Source: Siphonodentalium dalli
Taxonomy: Eukaryota > Mollusca > Scaphopoda > Gadilida > Siphonodentaliidae
Length of the DNA: 64,000 bases
Reading direction: 5' to 3'
Assembly (NCBI GenBank): GCA_032622095.1
Contig: CP136061.1
Location: 61,941,127 to 62,005,126 of the forward strand
Every line of letters starts with the position of its first letter. Position 1 is the stretch's first letter. A program made the translations under genes and the position numbers. Below the pieces are notes generated by a model that made no database searches, was not told where the DNA came from, and was given only the letters and a program-made list of their open reading frames with translations. Shown piece by piece: positions 1-12,254 of the stretch.

Positions 1-1499
1 CGTTCATATAATAACCGGCAATAGTGTCAGGTGACCTTTGACTTCCCGTTTTTCGTCTGTTTGAATAATGAATGAAGACTTTGAAAAGTTATGTCACTAC
101 ATATACGCCATTATATACGCCAATAAGTCTTTATTTATCTGGGACTATTTCTTTAAGCGGGCAAACAAAACTCTCACACGTTGGGAAAGTATGGCAGCCA
201 ATTCGTCGTAAAACGCTGTATGGTGTGCTATATATAGGATATGAACGACAATCTACTTATACTTATATATATAATATGCATATGCCCCAAAATACACTAC
301 ATGCGCGTTGAGGTATATGTAATGCCGTAAGTTATTTATACAATTGACATTTTCCCGAAATTAGTCTTCAAATATCTGACCCGAATCAATAATCAATAAT
401 GCAATAACTCGTGGCATTTCTTCGATCTATAATATGCGATTTAGATGTCGAAGATGCATATTCTGCAATCACAAAATGCATCACGCAAATGGGTGCCATA
501 TATAGCCATCCGATTCGGTGAAGAATTACATGAACATTTTCCAGGCAATTTCACCAGCCGTGAGAACGTGTAGCACATTTGACTCCCTATATACAGCAGT
601 TCCACTGCTCCTGTCTTAACCCTTTGTATACACTAAATGGGATTATACGATTACGTTATAACAATATACATTGGAACGGTATATTATTCAATTTGAGGGG
701 TGTTTAGGCAATAAAAGCAGACGGCAGACAGACAAATAGATAATACGAGAGTCGAATATTTCATATTCATCGAAATATTCAGATAATAAGTTCAACAAAC
801 GATGATTTCTTCGGAATGTGTTTTGAATATATAATTTGCATGGCGGAGTCTTCCCATCTCCATATTTCCCAGAGTGAGGACGTTAATACAGAAATATGCA
901 TGGTATATTTCACTCAACGAATGCGGACGATACAGAAACATGCATGGTCTATTTCATTACACGATTTTCCAATGTTGCTCATAATTTAAATGAACCATGT
1001 ACGTATTGATATGCGAAGCTCTTTATGTAACCGGCTATGAACAGTAGTGGTCAATCAATGATCGCTGTCAAGTCCTGTTGATTTGGGATAAACCTAGACC
1101 GCAGCCATGTCTATCTGATCGATGACCACAACTATATAGCTTGGATGAGCCTCGCTCGATATAAACCACCTGGATACGGTTGAAAACTTCAAGTTTACTT
1201 TCCCAAAGTCAATCAAATCTGATGTGAATGTTTACTTCCTCAACATACATAACGTGTTCGATCTCGGGCTTGTTCGCCATTTTAAACGGAGTTATGGCCC
1301 TTTGTTGGTTCACCCATTTTGTCTCCATGTGATACATTTAGGAGATAAACGTTCTCTGTTGAGTTGGATATTCGGAGAAAGCGGTTTTTTTTTTAACGAG
1401 CCGGCTCGGCTCGGCTCGGCTTGGCTTTGCTCGGCTGGCGAGCGAGTTAACAAATTATGTTCATGCTTGAATTCTCGATAATCCAACGAAACAGCGTAC
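1..1499. other. Gene-free AT-rich DNA
   Basis: I see no supported gene. Two diverged tandem units of about 45 bp lie at roughly 887-970 (ATACAGAAANATGCATGGT shared). A short CGGCT-type repeat lies at about 1400-1440. Around 1275-1310 the text resembles an old interspersed repeat containing GGAGTTATGGCCCTTTGTTG. Confidence 0.5.
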
Positions 1500-1507
1500 G
1501 CCTATCC

Positions 1508-1858
1508 ACAGTTCTGGTTAAAACACAGACTCCACAGCTATGCTGAAGTGAGTCTGAGGTAAATGGGGGGGGATTTCTATTACCACCAGCATAATTACGT
1601 CAGTCTCACACAATCACACCACCATCGGGAAAGTGATGTATCCTAGCAGGGGATTGTTGGAATGCCTTTACAGTGGTATATTCATCACATTGCTAAAAAA
1701 TATCGCTTAAACAGTGTCTGTCATACTGCACGATTTCAATGCAGAAATCATTTTTTAGCCACACAGATCGAACTCTAGCTGGTGGTAATATATACCCCCC
1801 CCCAATTACCCCAGACTCACTTCAGCATAGTTGTGAGTCTGTGTTTTAACAAGAACTG
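1508..1858. mobile_element. hAT-like MITE with 75-bp terminal inverted repeats
   Basis: The left arm begins CAGTTCTGGTTAAAACACAG (1509 on) and the right arm ends with its inverse (CTGTGTTTTAAC, 1840-1858). The arms stay similar for about 75-80 bp, through the TATGCTGAAGTGAGTCTG stretch, the G/C run and the ACCACCAGC motif. The 8-mer GCCTATCC occurs at 1500-1507 and 1859-1866, one base off on the left, which looks like an 8-bp target duplication. CAG ends plus 8 bp are typical of hAT. There is no transposase, so the element is non-autonomous. Confidence 0.75.
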
Positions 1859-3970
1859 GCCTATCCCCATTGTAATTCAATCCGACAAGTGTACAATCGC
1901 AAACTGCAGGTCATGCCGCATTTCGACCTCAGCTTGCTCTAGCGGAGTGATGGGCCTTTTGCGACCGCACAGAATAAAGTGTTCTTGGTTTCCAGATGAT
2001 AACTCTAGATATTATTGCTTTTTTGCTACCATGTTATATGAAATTTGCCAGAGTTATGGGCTCCTTTATTGTCTTAAATGATTACTTGTCTTGGATTCCG
2101 GGCAGTGAAAATTCGGTGAAGGTTGCTTGATCACCACCAACTATGACTGAACTAACTCAAAATACATACATGGGTTCAAATGTGGGGTATGTCCGATGCT
2201 TATTGTCAAACTTATGGTCACGTGGTGCTCCATATTGCAATCGGTGACTGTTGTGGTCTTTATACATATGTGATGTAACTGCCCACTTGTTTCAGCATGC
2301 ATCATCTGAAGTTATTCGTATTAATGGCGAATTGTGTGTGGATCAAGGAGGCATTAGAGAGGTTTCAGAAATCCACGTATAGCAGTTATACGCTTACAGA
2401 TAGGGCACTACGCCAACAAGTTATGCACATATTCTAACTGCAACCGCGAAGTTCAACATGTACAACGCCAGAAGGGATATGATTTATATAGGGTTTCTAT
2501 CTTTTTGGTTTGTACCAAAAACATCTTTTAAATATAGACACTCAGCCAACTAGATTTTTGTTGTATAATAATCATCTAAGAAAGCCACCGACAGCCATCA
2601 TCAATTTACTTAAAGATGCATTTTCCGAATTAACGCTCCCAAATTACTATTTCACTTGCTCCAGGGTGACAACTATTTGATTCGAGTCGAGGAACCCACC
2701 CATCAAACATCAGAGTGATCAAGATATCTATTTTTGAAATTTGTTAGTTCCCGAGATATGTATTTGTTGGTAGCCTGGCGAAAATTCGTCAGGCGAACGG
2801 GCTCGGGCCAAATTGCGGATGAAGATGGATAACTCTAAAATCAAGTGGCTTTTGATGTTAGATATTTGACAATCGGGCCAAATTTCGTTGAACAAAATGT
2901 TGATAAATAATACGTTTTGGACAATTTTATACAATATTTGACTGCTGTTAGCATTATTTTTATGCAAATTAATCGATTATGATAAATAAAGCGGCATTTA
3001 AATGTTGTTGTTGCTGTTGTTATCTGAAGATATGGGGACCATCGAATTGGATTGAGTATCTTTAATATAATAGAACATGATTGTGAGCAATGTGCTTAAT
3101 ATGGTATCGTGCTAAGCGAAAAACTAATTGCGCACGATTAGCCGCCATGCGTTGTCGATTTCAACAGTCCCATGCACTGATCGTCGTCATATTTGCAAAA
3201 CACAGATATAAATTTACGACGACAAACTGGGTATACATAGTCGCACCTGCTAACCACAAGTTTGAAAAATCTCTGTGCGGTATATGTAGTATTGGGATAA
3301 AACACGGAGAGACTATATTACCATATTTGATCATTTCTAGAATCATCAACCCAGAACCTTCATATATATTTAAAGCGGCACACAATCTCCAAGCCTGAAT
3401 ATAAACATAGCAATTACTGCTCTATTAATACACGAATAGCTACGCAATAAATCAAGTATACTGCGGTTTCTTTCGAGACTTGAACATCATGTGCCGTTTT
3501 AAATAAATATATTTAAAAATACTACCCCAAAAATACTATCAAAATTAGCTTGGCGCGTATTGTTAATGATGTATTTTATATATACATGCATTGGTATGCA
3601 CTAATGTATGGGATAATTGCTTCTGTCACAGTCTTTAGTCCTAGTTGGCTGCTGATATTCCTAACAATCTCTATACGTCATTCAGAAAACAGTATCGTTG
3701 GCCAAGCCTCCATAGATATGGCCCGTTTAGCCAATGATATTGGTTTAGCTCTGGCAATACAGCCACCGGTATTTGCGTCACTAAACGTATACCATATATA
3801 TATAGAACACACGTGTACAATAATGAGGATGATGATGGTCGATAGGGTTATATACGTGAGATTTAAGATTTAACTCTTTGCAGCAGAAACCGATATTTCA
3901 TTTGTTTGGAATAGAACACTTTGTTTTGGGACGATGATATATATATGCCAGGTAAACATGCTTTTGGAGA
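1859..3970. other. Gene-free DNA with an old interspersed repeat
   Basis: About 1965-2085 carries GGTTTCCAGATGATAACTCTAG and GAGTTATGGGCTCCTTTATTG, related in inverse orientation to the repeat at 8095-8470. A short hairpin (GCCTGGCGAA/TTCGTCAGGC) lies at about 2772-2795. No exon-like stretch is recognised. The small open frames on both strands of 3090-3400 and 3550-3873 are AT-rich and lack any family signature. Confidence 0.45.
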
Positions 3971-4093
3971 TACAGTAATTAATGCCTTAAATAATTGACT
4001 CCCTAACCACATCAGAATTATGGATAATTTGTCAGGATTTAGTCGGAAATATAGCTTGTTGCCATTCATCGGAAAGCTCTCGGCATTACTGTA
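3971..4093 (-). mobile_element. Mariner-like MITE, copy B
   Basis: The element is bounded by TA...TA, with ends TACAGTAAT and ATTACTGTA. Read on the minus strand it matches the copy at 20402-20539 through GAGAGCTTTCCGATGAATGG and the rest of the body. It lacks 19 bases of one terminal arm compared with that copy. CAGT ends and a TA target are typical of Tc1/mariner. It has no coding capacity. Confidence 0.72.
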
Positions 4094-4145
4094 GATGCCA
4101 CAATGTGATAATCCGAAAGTTGCTATTATGCAGACCGCTACTATC

Positions 4146-4362
4146 GCAGTCATAAATTAACTGGTTTTAGTAGAATACGGAGAAGCTGTGTGTATCAAAC
4201 CGAGCTCAAAATGTTCGATAGAATGAGTCGAATCAGTGTTATAACCAACAATCGCAGTCATAAATTAACTGGTATTAGTAGAATACGGAGAAGCTGTGTG
4301 TATCAAACCGAGCGCAATGAGTCGACCGGGAATCAGTGTTATAACCAACAATCGCAGGATTC
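4146..4362. repeat. Tandem duplication, about 108-bp unit
   Basis: The block starting GCAGTCATAAATTAACTGG near 4147 is repeated near 4255 with few differences, and both copies run to AATCAGTGTTATAACCAACA. The second copy lacks a short stretch (CTCAAAATGTTCGATAG region). The open frames crossing it are a by-product of the duplication. Confidence 0.8.
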
Positions 4363-4370
4363 GGGACACT

Positions 4371-5876
4371 AAACTTGGCCTTTCCTAGCAGATCAATAAA
4401 CAACTGCTATAATTATGTTAGTATGAAATTTTCACACAATTGTGTGTTCTCAGAGAATATTCATCGGTTCAGAAGCTGCGAATGCAAAATAACTTCCAAA
4501 AGGAAAATGGTCCTTGGTATAATTCCAGACATAATCCAATAATCTTGAGAGGAAAACGAATTTGTCATCAACAAGATCACACTCGAGAACCGAACAACTA
4601 CATTTGTATATTGGCTGGGTGCATTGCTATCAAATAGTATCGGACACATACCCTATATAATATTGATAGACAAGTAACTCGGTGATAGTCGTGTTGGCGC
4701 GGGCGTCATTGCAATCACTGGGACAATTCAATCAGCTGTGTGGGATTGAGACAGAAGAAGCAGGGTTCACTTAACTGGTGAGATAATTTATTATGTACAA
4801 GAGATCATCGCAACATGCCGACATTTGATATATAGAACGTTGCCAAAATGTACAGAGCACAAACGTTCTCGCAAAATAAACGATCTCTTTAACTCATACA
4901 TTAACATTTTCTGATCCTATGAAATATTCAACGTGTATCGGCATGGAGAGAGTTCAAGAGTTTTCACTACCACTGCCACGTATTAATGAAAAGTCGCAAA
5001 CTCCCTCAGAATAATTGCGTATAGATTTGATGGATAAGATGGTCATTTCTCTATAGATGGTATTCAACATTTATATTCATTGATTATTCGTTCTCCTCGC
5101 ATAAATTTCAGAGAAGTTCCTCGTGATTATTGGAAAGAATCTTGGATCCAAAACACAAAAGATGGAATAATTTTGAGATAGCAAGCAAAACGGATGATTT
5201 TACAAACACACGCCAGGGTTCACATGAAATATTGTCAAATATAATGAAAACTTAAGTAAACACATGATCGAACAATGCACAGATCTGTTGTGGAGATGGG
5301 ATAGTGTACTCAACATTCACTTCCGTTTGTCGACCGGAATCTATAGATTATTTTGGGGTTCGCGATAGGGTGCACTAGCCTATCGTGAATCAAACGTATA
5401 AGAGGTATATATTATACCATATAACCTGTTACCGGCTTCCATGCGTCATCCTGAAAGGTCTGACGCATAATCCGCCAGCCTTTTAAAACTCTGATAACAC
5501 AAACAATAAATAAATTAAAATAAATAAATAATAGATGTTTTGCTGAATGTTAGGTAGGGTTCTGGTGTTTTCGGAATTATTTGGAAAGATGAACTAAGAT
5601 TGACTAAATTCAAACTTCATGTGATGACAAAAAAAACTTACGAATTATATGCAGCCATGATATCAAACAAGGCACACATTCTCACTTGAGTTCGGATGGT
5701 GTTAGTCAAGGCGATCCATTCACCCACGCGTTTTTCTTTTAGTTAAATTTTTTATTTCTTGTAGACTCCGCGAAGTAACCATCCATATTTCTAAATTAAA
5801 TTAATCCATATAATTATGGGGGAAAGATTTTTACGCGCATTTACACCAGATGAATGTCAGCATATCACAGAAGACA
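4371..5876. other. Gene-free DNA downstream of the light chain gene
   Basis: This stretch is AT-rich with no recognisable exon. A small hairpin (CGATAGG...CCTATCG) lies near 5365-5392. The distal part could belong to a longer 3'UTR of the light chain gene if later polyadenylation signals are used; nothing in the sequence requires it. Confidence 0.4.
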
Positions 5877-6005
5877 TTTATTCTCAATATTCAGAATCCA
5901 GACTATTAAATTTGTGAATATGTTGATAATAGTTTGGATTGTGATTATTGGGGTGAATGAATCCGAACTGTACTGCCTACGGACCTAAAGCAACTCCATG
6001 CTGCT

Positions 6006-6011
6006 TTTATT
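6006..6011 (-). terminator. Candidate polyadenylation signal for the light chain mRNA
   Basis: This is the first AATAAA on the minus strand downstream of the stop codon, which would make a 3'UTR of about 480-510 bases. A second AATAAA lies at 5877-5882. No AATAAA occurs between 6012 and 6489. Which one is used cannot be decided from sequence. Confidence 0.5.
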
Positions 6012-6489
6012 TAAAATAGGATACCTCTTCATAAACTTCATAACAGATAAAATCTAACAATGTCAACCATCCACATTGTATTTCACTCAATATATAGAGG
6101 ATCTCTAAAACGGGGTCCATACACACTGGTGAATGGTTCACAATAAAGGCAGTCCGTCATGTTGTCCTTAATGTAGTTAAGATGGAGTTCACACAACGTA
6201 GGCTCAACATAATCATAATGTGGATTCATATATCACAAGGGTTGTCCTTGATCAGAAATAACAACAAACGGGTCCCTTTTTGTGGGAGATAAATCTCCAT
6301 GAAACACCGTGTGATACAGCCACGTTCTGAAAAACCATGGTTGTCAGTGTGGAGATTTTAAATGCCATGGTTACGCCAAGACGCCGATGTTAATAATGTC
6401 CACTTCGTCATAAAGAGTGCCGCTTTAACGTCCGAGGCAGACGCTCACTGTCCAATCAGATTTCACGAAATGTTTGAATTGTCAGGTCT

Positions 6490-6963
6490 TTAGTTTTTGT
6501 CGGGGTAAGGTCCGGCCATAACTTTCTTGATAAATTCTTCATATTTGAGGTTACCGTCCAAATCTTCCCTGGTGTCTGTGCATTTGATGATCGTGTCTAC
6601 TTCTTCGTCCGTTAATTTCTCACCTAAGCATGTTAAGACGTGTCTCATTTCAGCGGCTGAGATATATCCTTGGCCTTCCCTGTCAAATGTTTTGAATGCT
6701 TCCATGAAGTCGGCGAAAGTGCCGGTGTCCTTAATTCCGGACATCGATTTGTAAATTTCCAGGACTTCTTCAAATTTGTAGGATTTCTCGCCCATCTTTT
6801 TGGTGCCACCTAAATCTTCGATGGTTTTCAGTGTGGGGTTGAACTGCAGACATCTCAGCATGTCTCCAACCTTTGCTGCGTCGACGTCACCATCACGACC
6901 ATCCCAGAAGTCAAAGAGCTCGAAGACCTCACGTACATCTTCAATTTCTGAGGTTGACAGAGA
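6490..6963 (-). CDS. Myosin essential light chain, main coding exon (157 of 158 codons)
   Basis: This exon encodes residues 2-158 of a mollusc-type myosin essential light chain, the EF-hand subunit that clasps the first IQ motif of the myosin heavy-chain lever arm. EF-hand 1 (about 12-40) carries the loop FDFWDGRDGDVDAAK from position 18. Asp19, Asp22, Gly23 and Asp25 match the specific regulatory calcium site known from scallop essential light chain; position 27 is Asp here. EF-hand 3 (about 88-115) has DREGQG at 95-100. EF-hand 4 (about 124-151) is degenerate. The protein ends MAGPYPDKN, typical of molluscan family members, and 158 residues is the normal length. On the minus strand the exon follows a good acceptor (TTCTTATCTTTTCAG, 6964-6978), so in-frame ATGs upstream in the open frame are intronic. 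Joining to the ATG exon at 15778-15780 is phase 0 and gives MSLSTSEIEDV. The stop TAA is at 6490-6492. No further intron interrupts the protein, which is unusual for the family. Confidence 0.95.
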   Translation of the reverse strand, partial: SLSTSEIEDVREVFELFDFWDGRDGDVDAAKVGDMLRCLQFNPTLKTIEDLGGTKKMGEKSYKFEEVLEIYKSMSGIKDTGTFADFMEAFKTFDREGQGYISAAEMRHVLTCLGEKLTDEEVDTIIKCTDTREDLDGNLKYEEFIKKVMAGPYPDKN

Positions 6964-8094
6964 CTGAAAAGATAAGAACAACACATTAAAGATTGTCGTC
7001 AAAACCTAATTGAAATTGGGCGTGTGAGCGATCGTGTGCTACATGTATATACGCGCAGGCTGCCATTTGATGCGAGGAATGTGCTGGTGTGCTGATAGTA
7101 GAAGATGTTATCATATTTCAACGCCTATCGTGGAGTGGAAATTATTTGTCTCGACTACTTCGTCTGAAGTGTATTCGGCTTTGTTGTGGTTAATATGGTA
7201 AGATCATCGATATGAGTTAATTGTCAAACAATCTTTTGGACAAATTATGACACCGCCGGGATATTAACACTGATTGTATTGCATGATATGCCCAGCTTCT
7301 ATAAGGGCAAGTGGGACAAGCGTATTTATGTTGGAAATGAATATCCTATGTCCTGCATGTTATAAGTTAACCGCCAATCTGGTTGCGAAAGTGACATAAG
7401 CTTAAAGATGTGCTATGGGCTATATTCCATGTAAGTGAGGTCGAGACATATCCGTAATCGGGCGAGTGCCATACTGTAGGTCAGAAACACCCGTACGTGG
7501 TTGTGTTTACTACACCCCCGCCATTCCCTCTGATGATATCGCAAAACTACTCCGTGTTATGGTATGTTACAGGTATTTTGTCATGTCAAGTGTTACTTTT
7601 ATTTAACCTCTATATATTTGGATACACTTTTAGTGTGCTTATTTTCGAAAATTACTGGTCAGGTTTTTTACTAAATTGCGCAATGTCAGTTAAAAAAGTA
7701 ATTACACAATCACATTACGTCGGCCAATTTACGATCTTTACATTGAAATCGGGGACCTGAAAATGTGTGACAAATTTCGAGACCGAGTGTAAAAAAAATA
7801 CCGCTATGAAACGTATTGCTCTTTCAAATTGCAACAGTAATTCGGAAGACCTAACCATCAGTTAGAGACGAGACAAATCAGTCGATTGTGTGTGACTAAT
7901 CTGGATTCATTGAAAACAAGAGCTACGCTGGGCGTGGCAAAATACGCGCGGTGTGCTTTTACGAACTGTACAATGGCAGAGACACTAAATTGTAGTAACC
8001 TCAAATATTGAAAATTCTAATTCGAAAAGAGCCATAAGTCAGCAATAAATATTCGTACAAAACCCATAATCGAACTGTATTTTGGTTGGAAAAC

Positions 8095-8475
8095 TCACAT
8101 ACCAAATTTGGCTCCGATAAAATAAACCAAACTAATGTTATCATCCGGAAACGGGCGTATAAAAATTGAACTTTCCATGTTGAAAAGGGTGCATAACTCC
8201 GGACAAATCATCGGGCAGCACCCAAATTCGAACTTGGCCTGTATTTTAATATGACTGAGCATCATACCAAGCTTAGTTGTGATGAAATAATCCAAACTCA
8301 AGTTATCATCCGGAAACCAAATATTGAAGTAAAAATTGAATTGAACCCAAACATGAACATGACCTGTAATTTGGTCTGGAAAACTCACATTTAGTTCCAA
8401 TAGAATAACCCAAACTATAATGTTAGCATACTGAAACCAAAACTGCTAACGGTCGGACGGACAGACAGACAGACA
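8095..8475. repeat. Old interspersed repeat with internal 145-bp units and an ACAG/ACGG tract
   Basis: GTTATCATCCGGAAAC occurs near 8138 and 8302, and TGGAAAACTCACAT occurs near 8086 and 8378, giving two to three diverged units. A (CAGA)n/(ACGG)n tract follows at 8455-8482. The same family appears inverted at about 1965-2085. It is inside intron 1. The open frame on the minus strand of this block is not a gene. Confidence 0.6.
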
Positions 8476-9013
8476 GACGGGCGGAAAGACCAATCACATG
8501 ATACGGCTGTTGTTCAAACGGGAGTATAAAAATGCCGCATTTGACTAGTGCAAGCATTGATTTAATTTCTAGGAAAAATACCACTGGAGTAGTTTTGTGT
8601 TTTACTTATAATTACTTCCAACACATTCCGTACACCTTTCCCATCAAAGTGAATATCTTTGAACTGCAGAACCAATGAGTATGTTATAAATCGAATGATT
8701 GCTTTCAGTTATTCGGATTGTCATCATATAGTTCAAGAGCCGTTCGAGTTAATATAGTTGTTTTTAATATCACCTATTATCGTCGTATGTATTACCCCAT
8801 TTCGAATTCCAAATATAGTTATAATTCATAAGCTTATATACTACAAATGGAAATCATTGGGATGCAATCTTATGAATTTCTCGCTTTGAGATTTCTTTGG
8901 TCACCACACCAGGACCAGTATAGCGGGTTCAGTTGTTTCCTTGAATTCAATGCCGTAGTCTTGTAATTTGCATGTGATTTACCATTTACTCCATGTTCAC
9001 ATAACTATTTGCA

Positions 9014-9066
9014 ATTGTTATTGTATGCTCCTGATTATTGTATGCGCCTGGTTATTGTATGCGCCT
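9014..9066. repeat. 17-bp triplication in intron 1
   Basis: Three near-identical copies of GTTATTGTATGCGCCTG sit head to tail. Confidence 0.75.
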
Positions 9067-11610
9067 GGTTAAAGTTTTGGGTTCATTTGAACCTATTGCG
9101 TGGAATAACTACCAACAGCAAGGTGTGCTATTTTTACGCAAGTTATCTCGGCAACAGGTGCAAGTTTGCAAATCCAGGCCACGAATTGGCGTGGGTGTTT
9201 TATAGGGTGGGTGCGTTTGCCATAATTAATTTTACAAAGATATACAATGTAGTTGTGAATGTCTATATATGACAAGAGTATTTGCTTGTGGGCCTTCATA
9301 TCCGCTGACAATCACAGGTAGAAATAGAAAGAACTCTAATTTTGATTTATCATATCAATTTCCCGTTTAATGCAAAACTTTGCCTATTATATTTATTGAT
9401 TTGGTCTGTGTTATTATCTCGCACAAATAAACTGTTTCGAGCAAATGAAAATACTGACATACTGCATTATGCCTAACGCTCTGTGTGATATTTCACAATG
9501 CAATAAACGTCAGGAAATGCGACAATGGCGAACTTTCTACTAGTCCCCCAACATATATAGATGTACATGACTCTCCAAGGTAACCGTTCGCCGTGGTAGG
9601 TAAATGATGATACCACAGACAAACACATGGTAAACCATTACACGGCTACCCTAATAAGTACCAAAGAACCATGTGCTTTCAGAGAACATTAGCAAGTCGT
9701 GTTGTAAAAATAGACAGTTTGTAATAAATAACCACCGAGGGCGCGAGGCACACAGCGGTGCCATTCATAGCAGAATCTCATCAGAATTGCCAGAGAAGTT
9801 TTCTGTTAGTTGTATATTTATATCACTATCGGCTCTAAGTGATGGCCAGTATCTTAAACGCACAAAGAATCTCATATGCATGAAAGAGAAACTGCACATC
9901 AGCGGAACTTTTTGTTGTAACATGTGCACCAATATGAGTAATATGGGGCATACCTACGCGAGATAAACGCGGAACATCCCTAGACTGGAGTGCCGCGGAT
10001 TACGGTAATTATCTTTTCTGGTATGTCTAACCTTAAGAAATGACGTCACTTGTGATGAATGCTTAATATGCGGTGGTGTATCGGTAGTAGGTACGAACAC
10101 GGTCGATCTTTCGATTGATTATTCCGCCATATGGCAAGTAGACTACATCCGCGGCATATCTGATGATAAACACACAGTGCAAAGTGCCAAGTTGCTACCT
10201 GTGTATTAACCATGTTCCCAACAAACAAAGCTGTTTTGATTCCCGTTGCATTTACATCGGGAATAAAAAAAGTCCTGCTAACGCTGGTGGTTCCTGCTGA
10301 ATTGCTATGATACTGATGGGACAAACTGATGCTGTTTAGGAAATATTCCGTTATTTTTGCTAAAGTTGTCAATTTGCGGTGTTCTGTTAATAAGAACGAT
10401 TTGAGAAAACCCTGTCGGAATGAAACTTTATTCATAAACTTATTTATTTTTTACAACCAAGAGTCATTATTTACATAATTTTACAATAAATGTGTTTTTG
10501 AATGTTTTATAAACAAAAGCAGCGAAAATCATCATCAGTTTGTCCTACTATAACCATAGAAATTGAGAAGGGCCCACCAGCATCACAACAATTCCCTGTC
10601 AGTAGATATAAATTTTCCGAGAATCTTATTCGGCAAGATCGCAACCTATAGAACGGCGATTCATGATGGTCTCCGCCGCAATGGAACCATTTGAATTATT
10701 TTGCTGTTCGAGCTATTTGTTTCAAATTTCCAAAATTATATTGTATTGATATTTACGGTGTTGTTATTTATATTAATTGGTCGTTTTTGTGACCTTCCGA
10801 ATTAAAAACTTGATAGGTCTAAACAATTCACATACTAATACATAGACTATATATATGCTAACACGCCACGAAAGGGCCACGTGAAGTCACATAAATACAC
10901 TGTTTACAACTTTTGCCCAGGGATGATACAGACGCTCTTTGTTGTTACGATATCAGGAAATGATGAACTGATAACGCTCGTTATTATTCCATGCGCAACG
11001 GATTCTGGGTTAAAATAGTGTGTTCAAAACGGTAATTATTTTCTATTGTTCAGTAGGCTCTTCTAGGCCGCACGTGATTCCTATCCAGTCTAAGTTAACT
11101 ACAGACCCACAAAAAATAGTGGGTCTGATAACTTGTAGACTTTCTATTTCCCTAACCCCGGGATTCTACGTTAGTAGCGCCAATCAGAACTCTATAAATA
11201 CAGCCACACGATAGAAGTGTCCAATCGAAAGATTAACGAAACGCAATGTGACGTAAGTATGGGGAAGCCTGCCCGCTTACGGGAAATGATATTTCGACGA
11301 GACTACGACAGACTCGGTATATCAGTATGACTGAGTGAATGTTTACACAGACTGGTTCATACATATACTGCATGGTGGAATATATATCCCCCTATTTATG
11401 ACATATAGTTAAAGTGTATATTATGTCTTGGAAAAGAGATAACCGGGGCTCGAATATTATTGTGTAGACTATTGAGTGGTGTTCGAATAGTTCGATGTCT
11501 AATTTATGCACAATTGACCCGATTCCAATGATTCCAATCGCACTTGCATGATGACTATTCAAATAGGTTAACAACAGACAAGAACAATTAATAGAAGGTC
11601 TATGTTGGTA

Positions 11611-11910
11611 TTAACCCTTTCAGTGCCAGGGGCCGATCTCATCGGCCCTAATTTACGGTCTGTAAAATCGGCCCTAAAAAAAAATAAAAAAATAACAAAC
11701 ATTTTTTAATTTTTTTTATAAGATTTAAATTTTTTTATTAAAATTGTAAAAAATTGTAAAAAATAATAACAAATGATGAAAAATTGTTAGGCCAATGCAT
11801 TCTCTTATATGTGCGAGGCGACCTATGGTCGACTCGCATATATAAGAGAATGCATTGGCACAGGGTATATGGGTTGATACAAAAATCGGACCTGGCACTC
11901 AAAGGGTTAA
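11611..11910. mobile_element. PiggyBac-like MITE with a palindromic core
   Basis: TTAA occurs at both ends (11611-11614 and 11907-11910). The terminal inverted repeats begin CCCTTTCAGTGCCAGG on the left and CCCTTTGAGTGCCAGG (inverse) on the right. TTAA targets with CCC-starting ends are the piggyBac pattern. The interior contains an A/T-rich stretch and a palindrome (about 11791-11860) reading GCCAATGCATTCTCTTATAT outward from both sides. The same palindrome occurs twice in the element at 24977-25448. There is no coding sequence. Confidence 0.75.
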
Positions 11911-11956
11911 TGTGATTTTATATTCCAAATTTCCACCCCCGCTTAATATGGCTGAA

Positions 11957-12254
11957 GTGGTCGTGGTCTCCACATTTTGGTGTGCTGGGTACCCTTCTTT
12001 GGGAATCGGTCTGTTGAGTACCCATCTTGACCTTTGTGGGTTTATGTTATATAAACTATCAACTTTCTTGACGTTTTGTCGCCGATAAAAAAGCAAATCA
12101 AAGGCAAGACTAACAGTTGTATATATGACTACCAATGCCCCGATATTTCAGTATATAATGTGTCCCGAAAACACAACGGATGTCAAGATATGTACCCAAA
12201 ACACCTTTTTATAAAGTCGGGTACCCAACACATCAAAATATGGCGACAATGACC
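11957..12254. mobile_element. Foldback element in intron 1
   Basis: The left arm (about 11957-12045, with TGTGCTGGGTACCC and GTACCCATCTTGAC) is matched inversely by the right arm (about 12160-12254, with GTCAAGATATGTACCC and GGGTACCCAACACATC). Arms are about 75-90 bp at roughly 75-80 percent identity by eye. No target duplication is obvious. Confidence 0.6.

Noticed and set aside
6527-6754. Plus-strand open frame opposite the light chain exon
   Set aside because: It is the antisense shadow of the real coding exon.
10046-10435. 129-residue open frame on the minus strand inside intron 1
   Set aside because: Part of it coincides with a dispersed repeat shared with 21.3 kb, and no family is recognisable.
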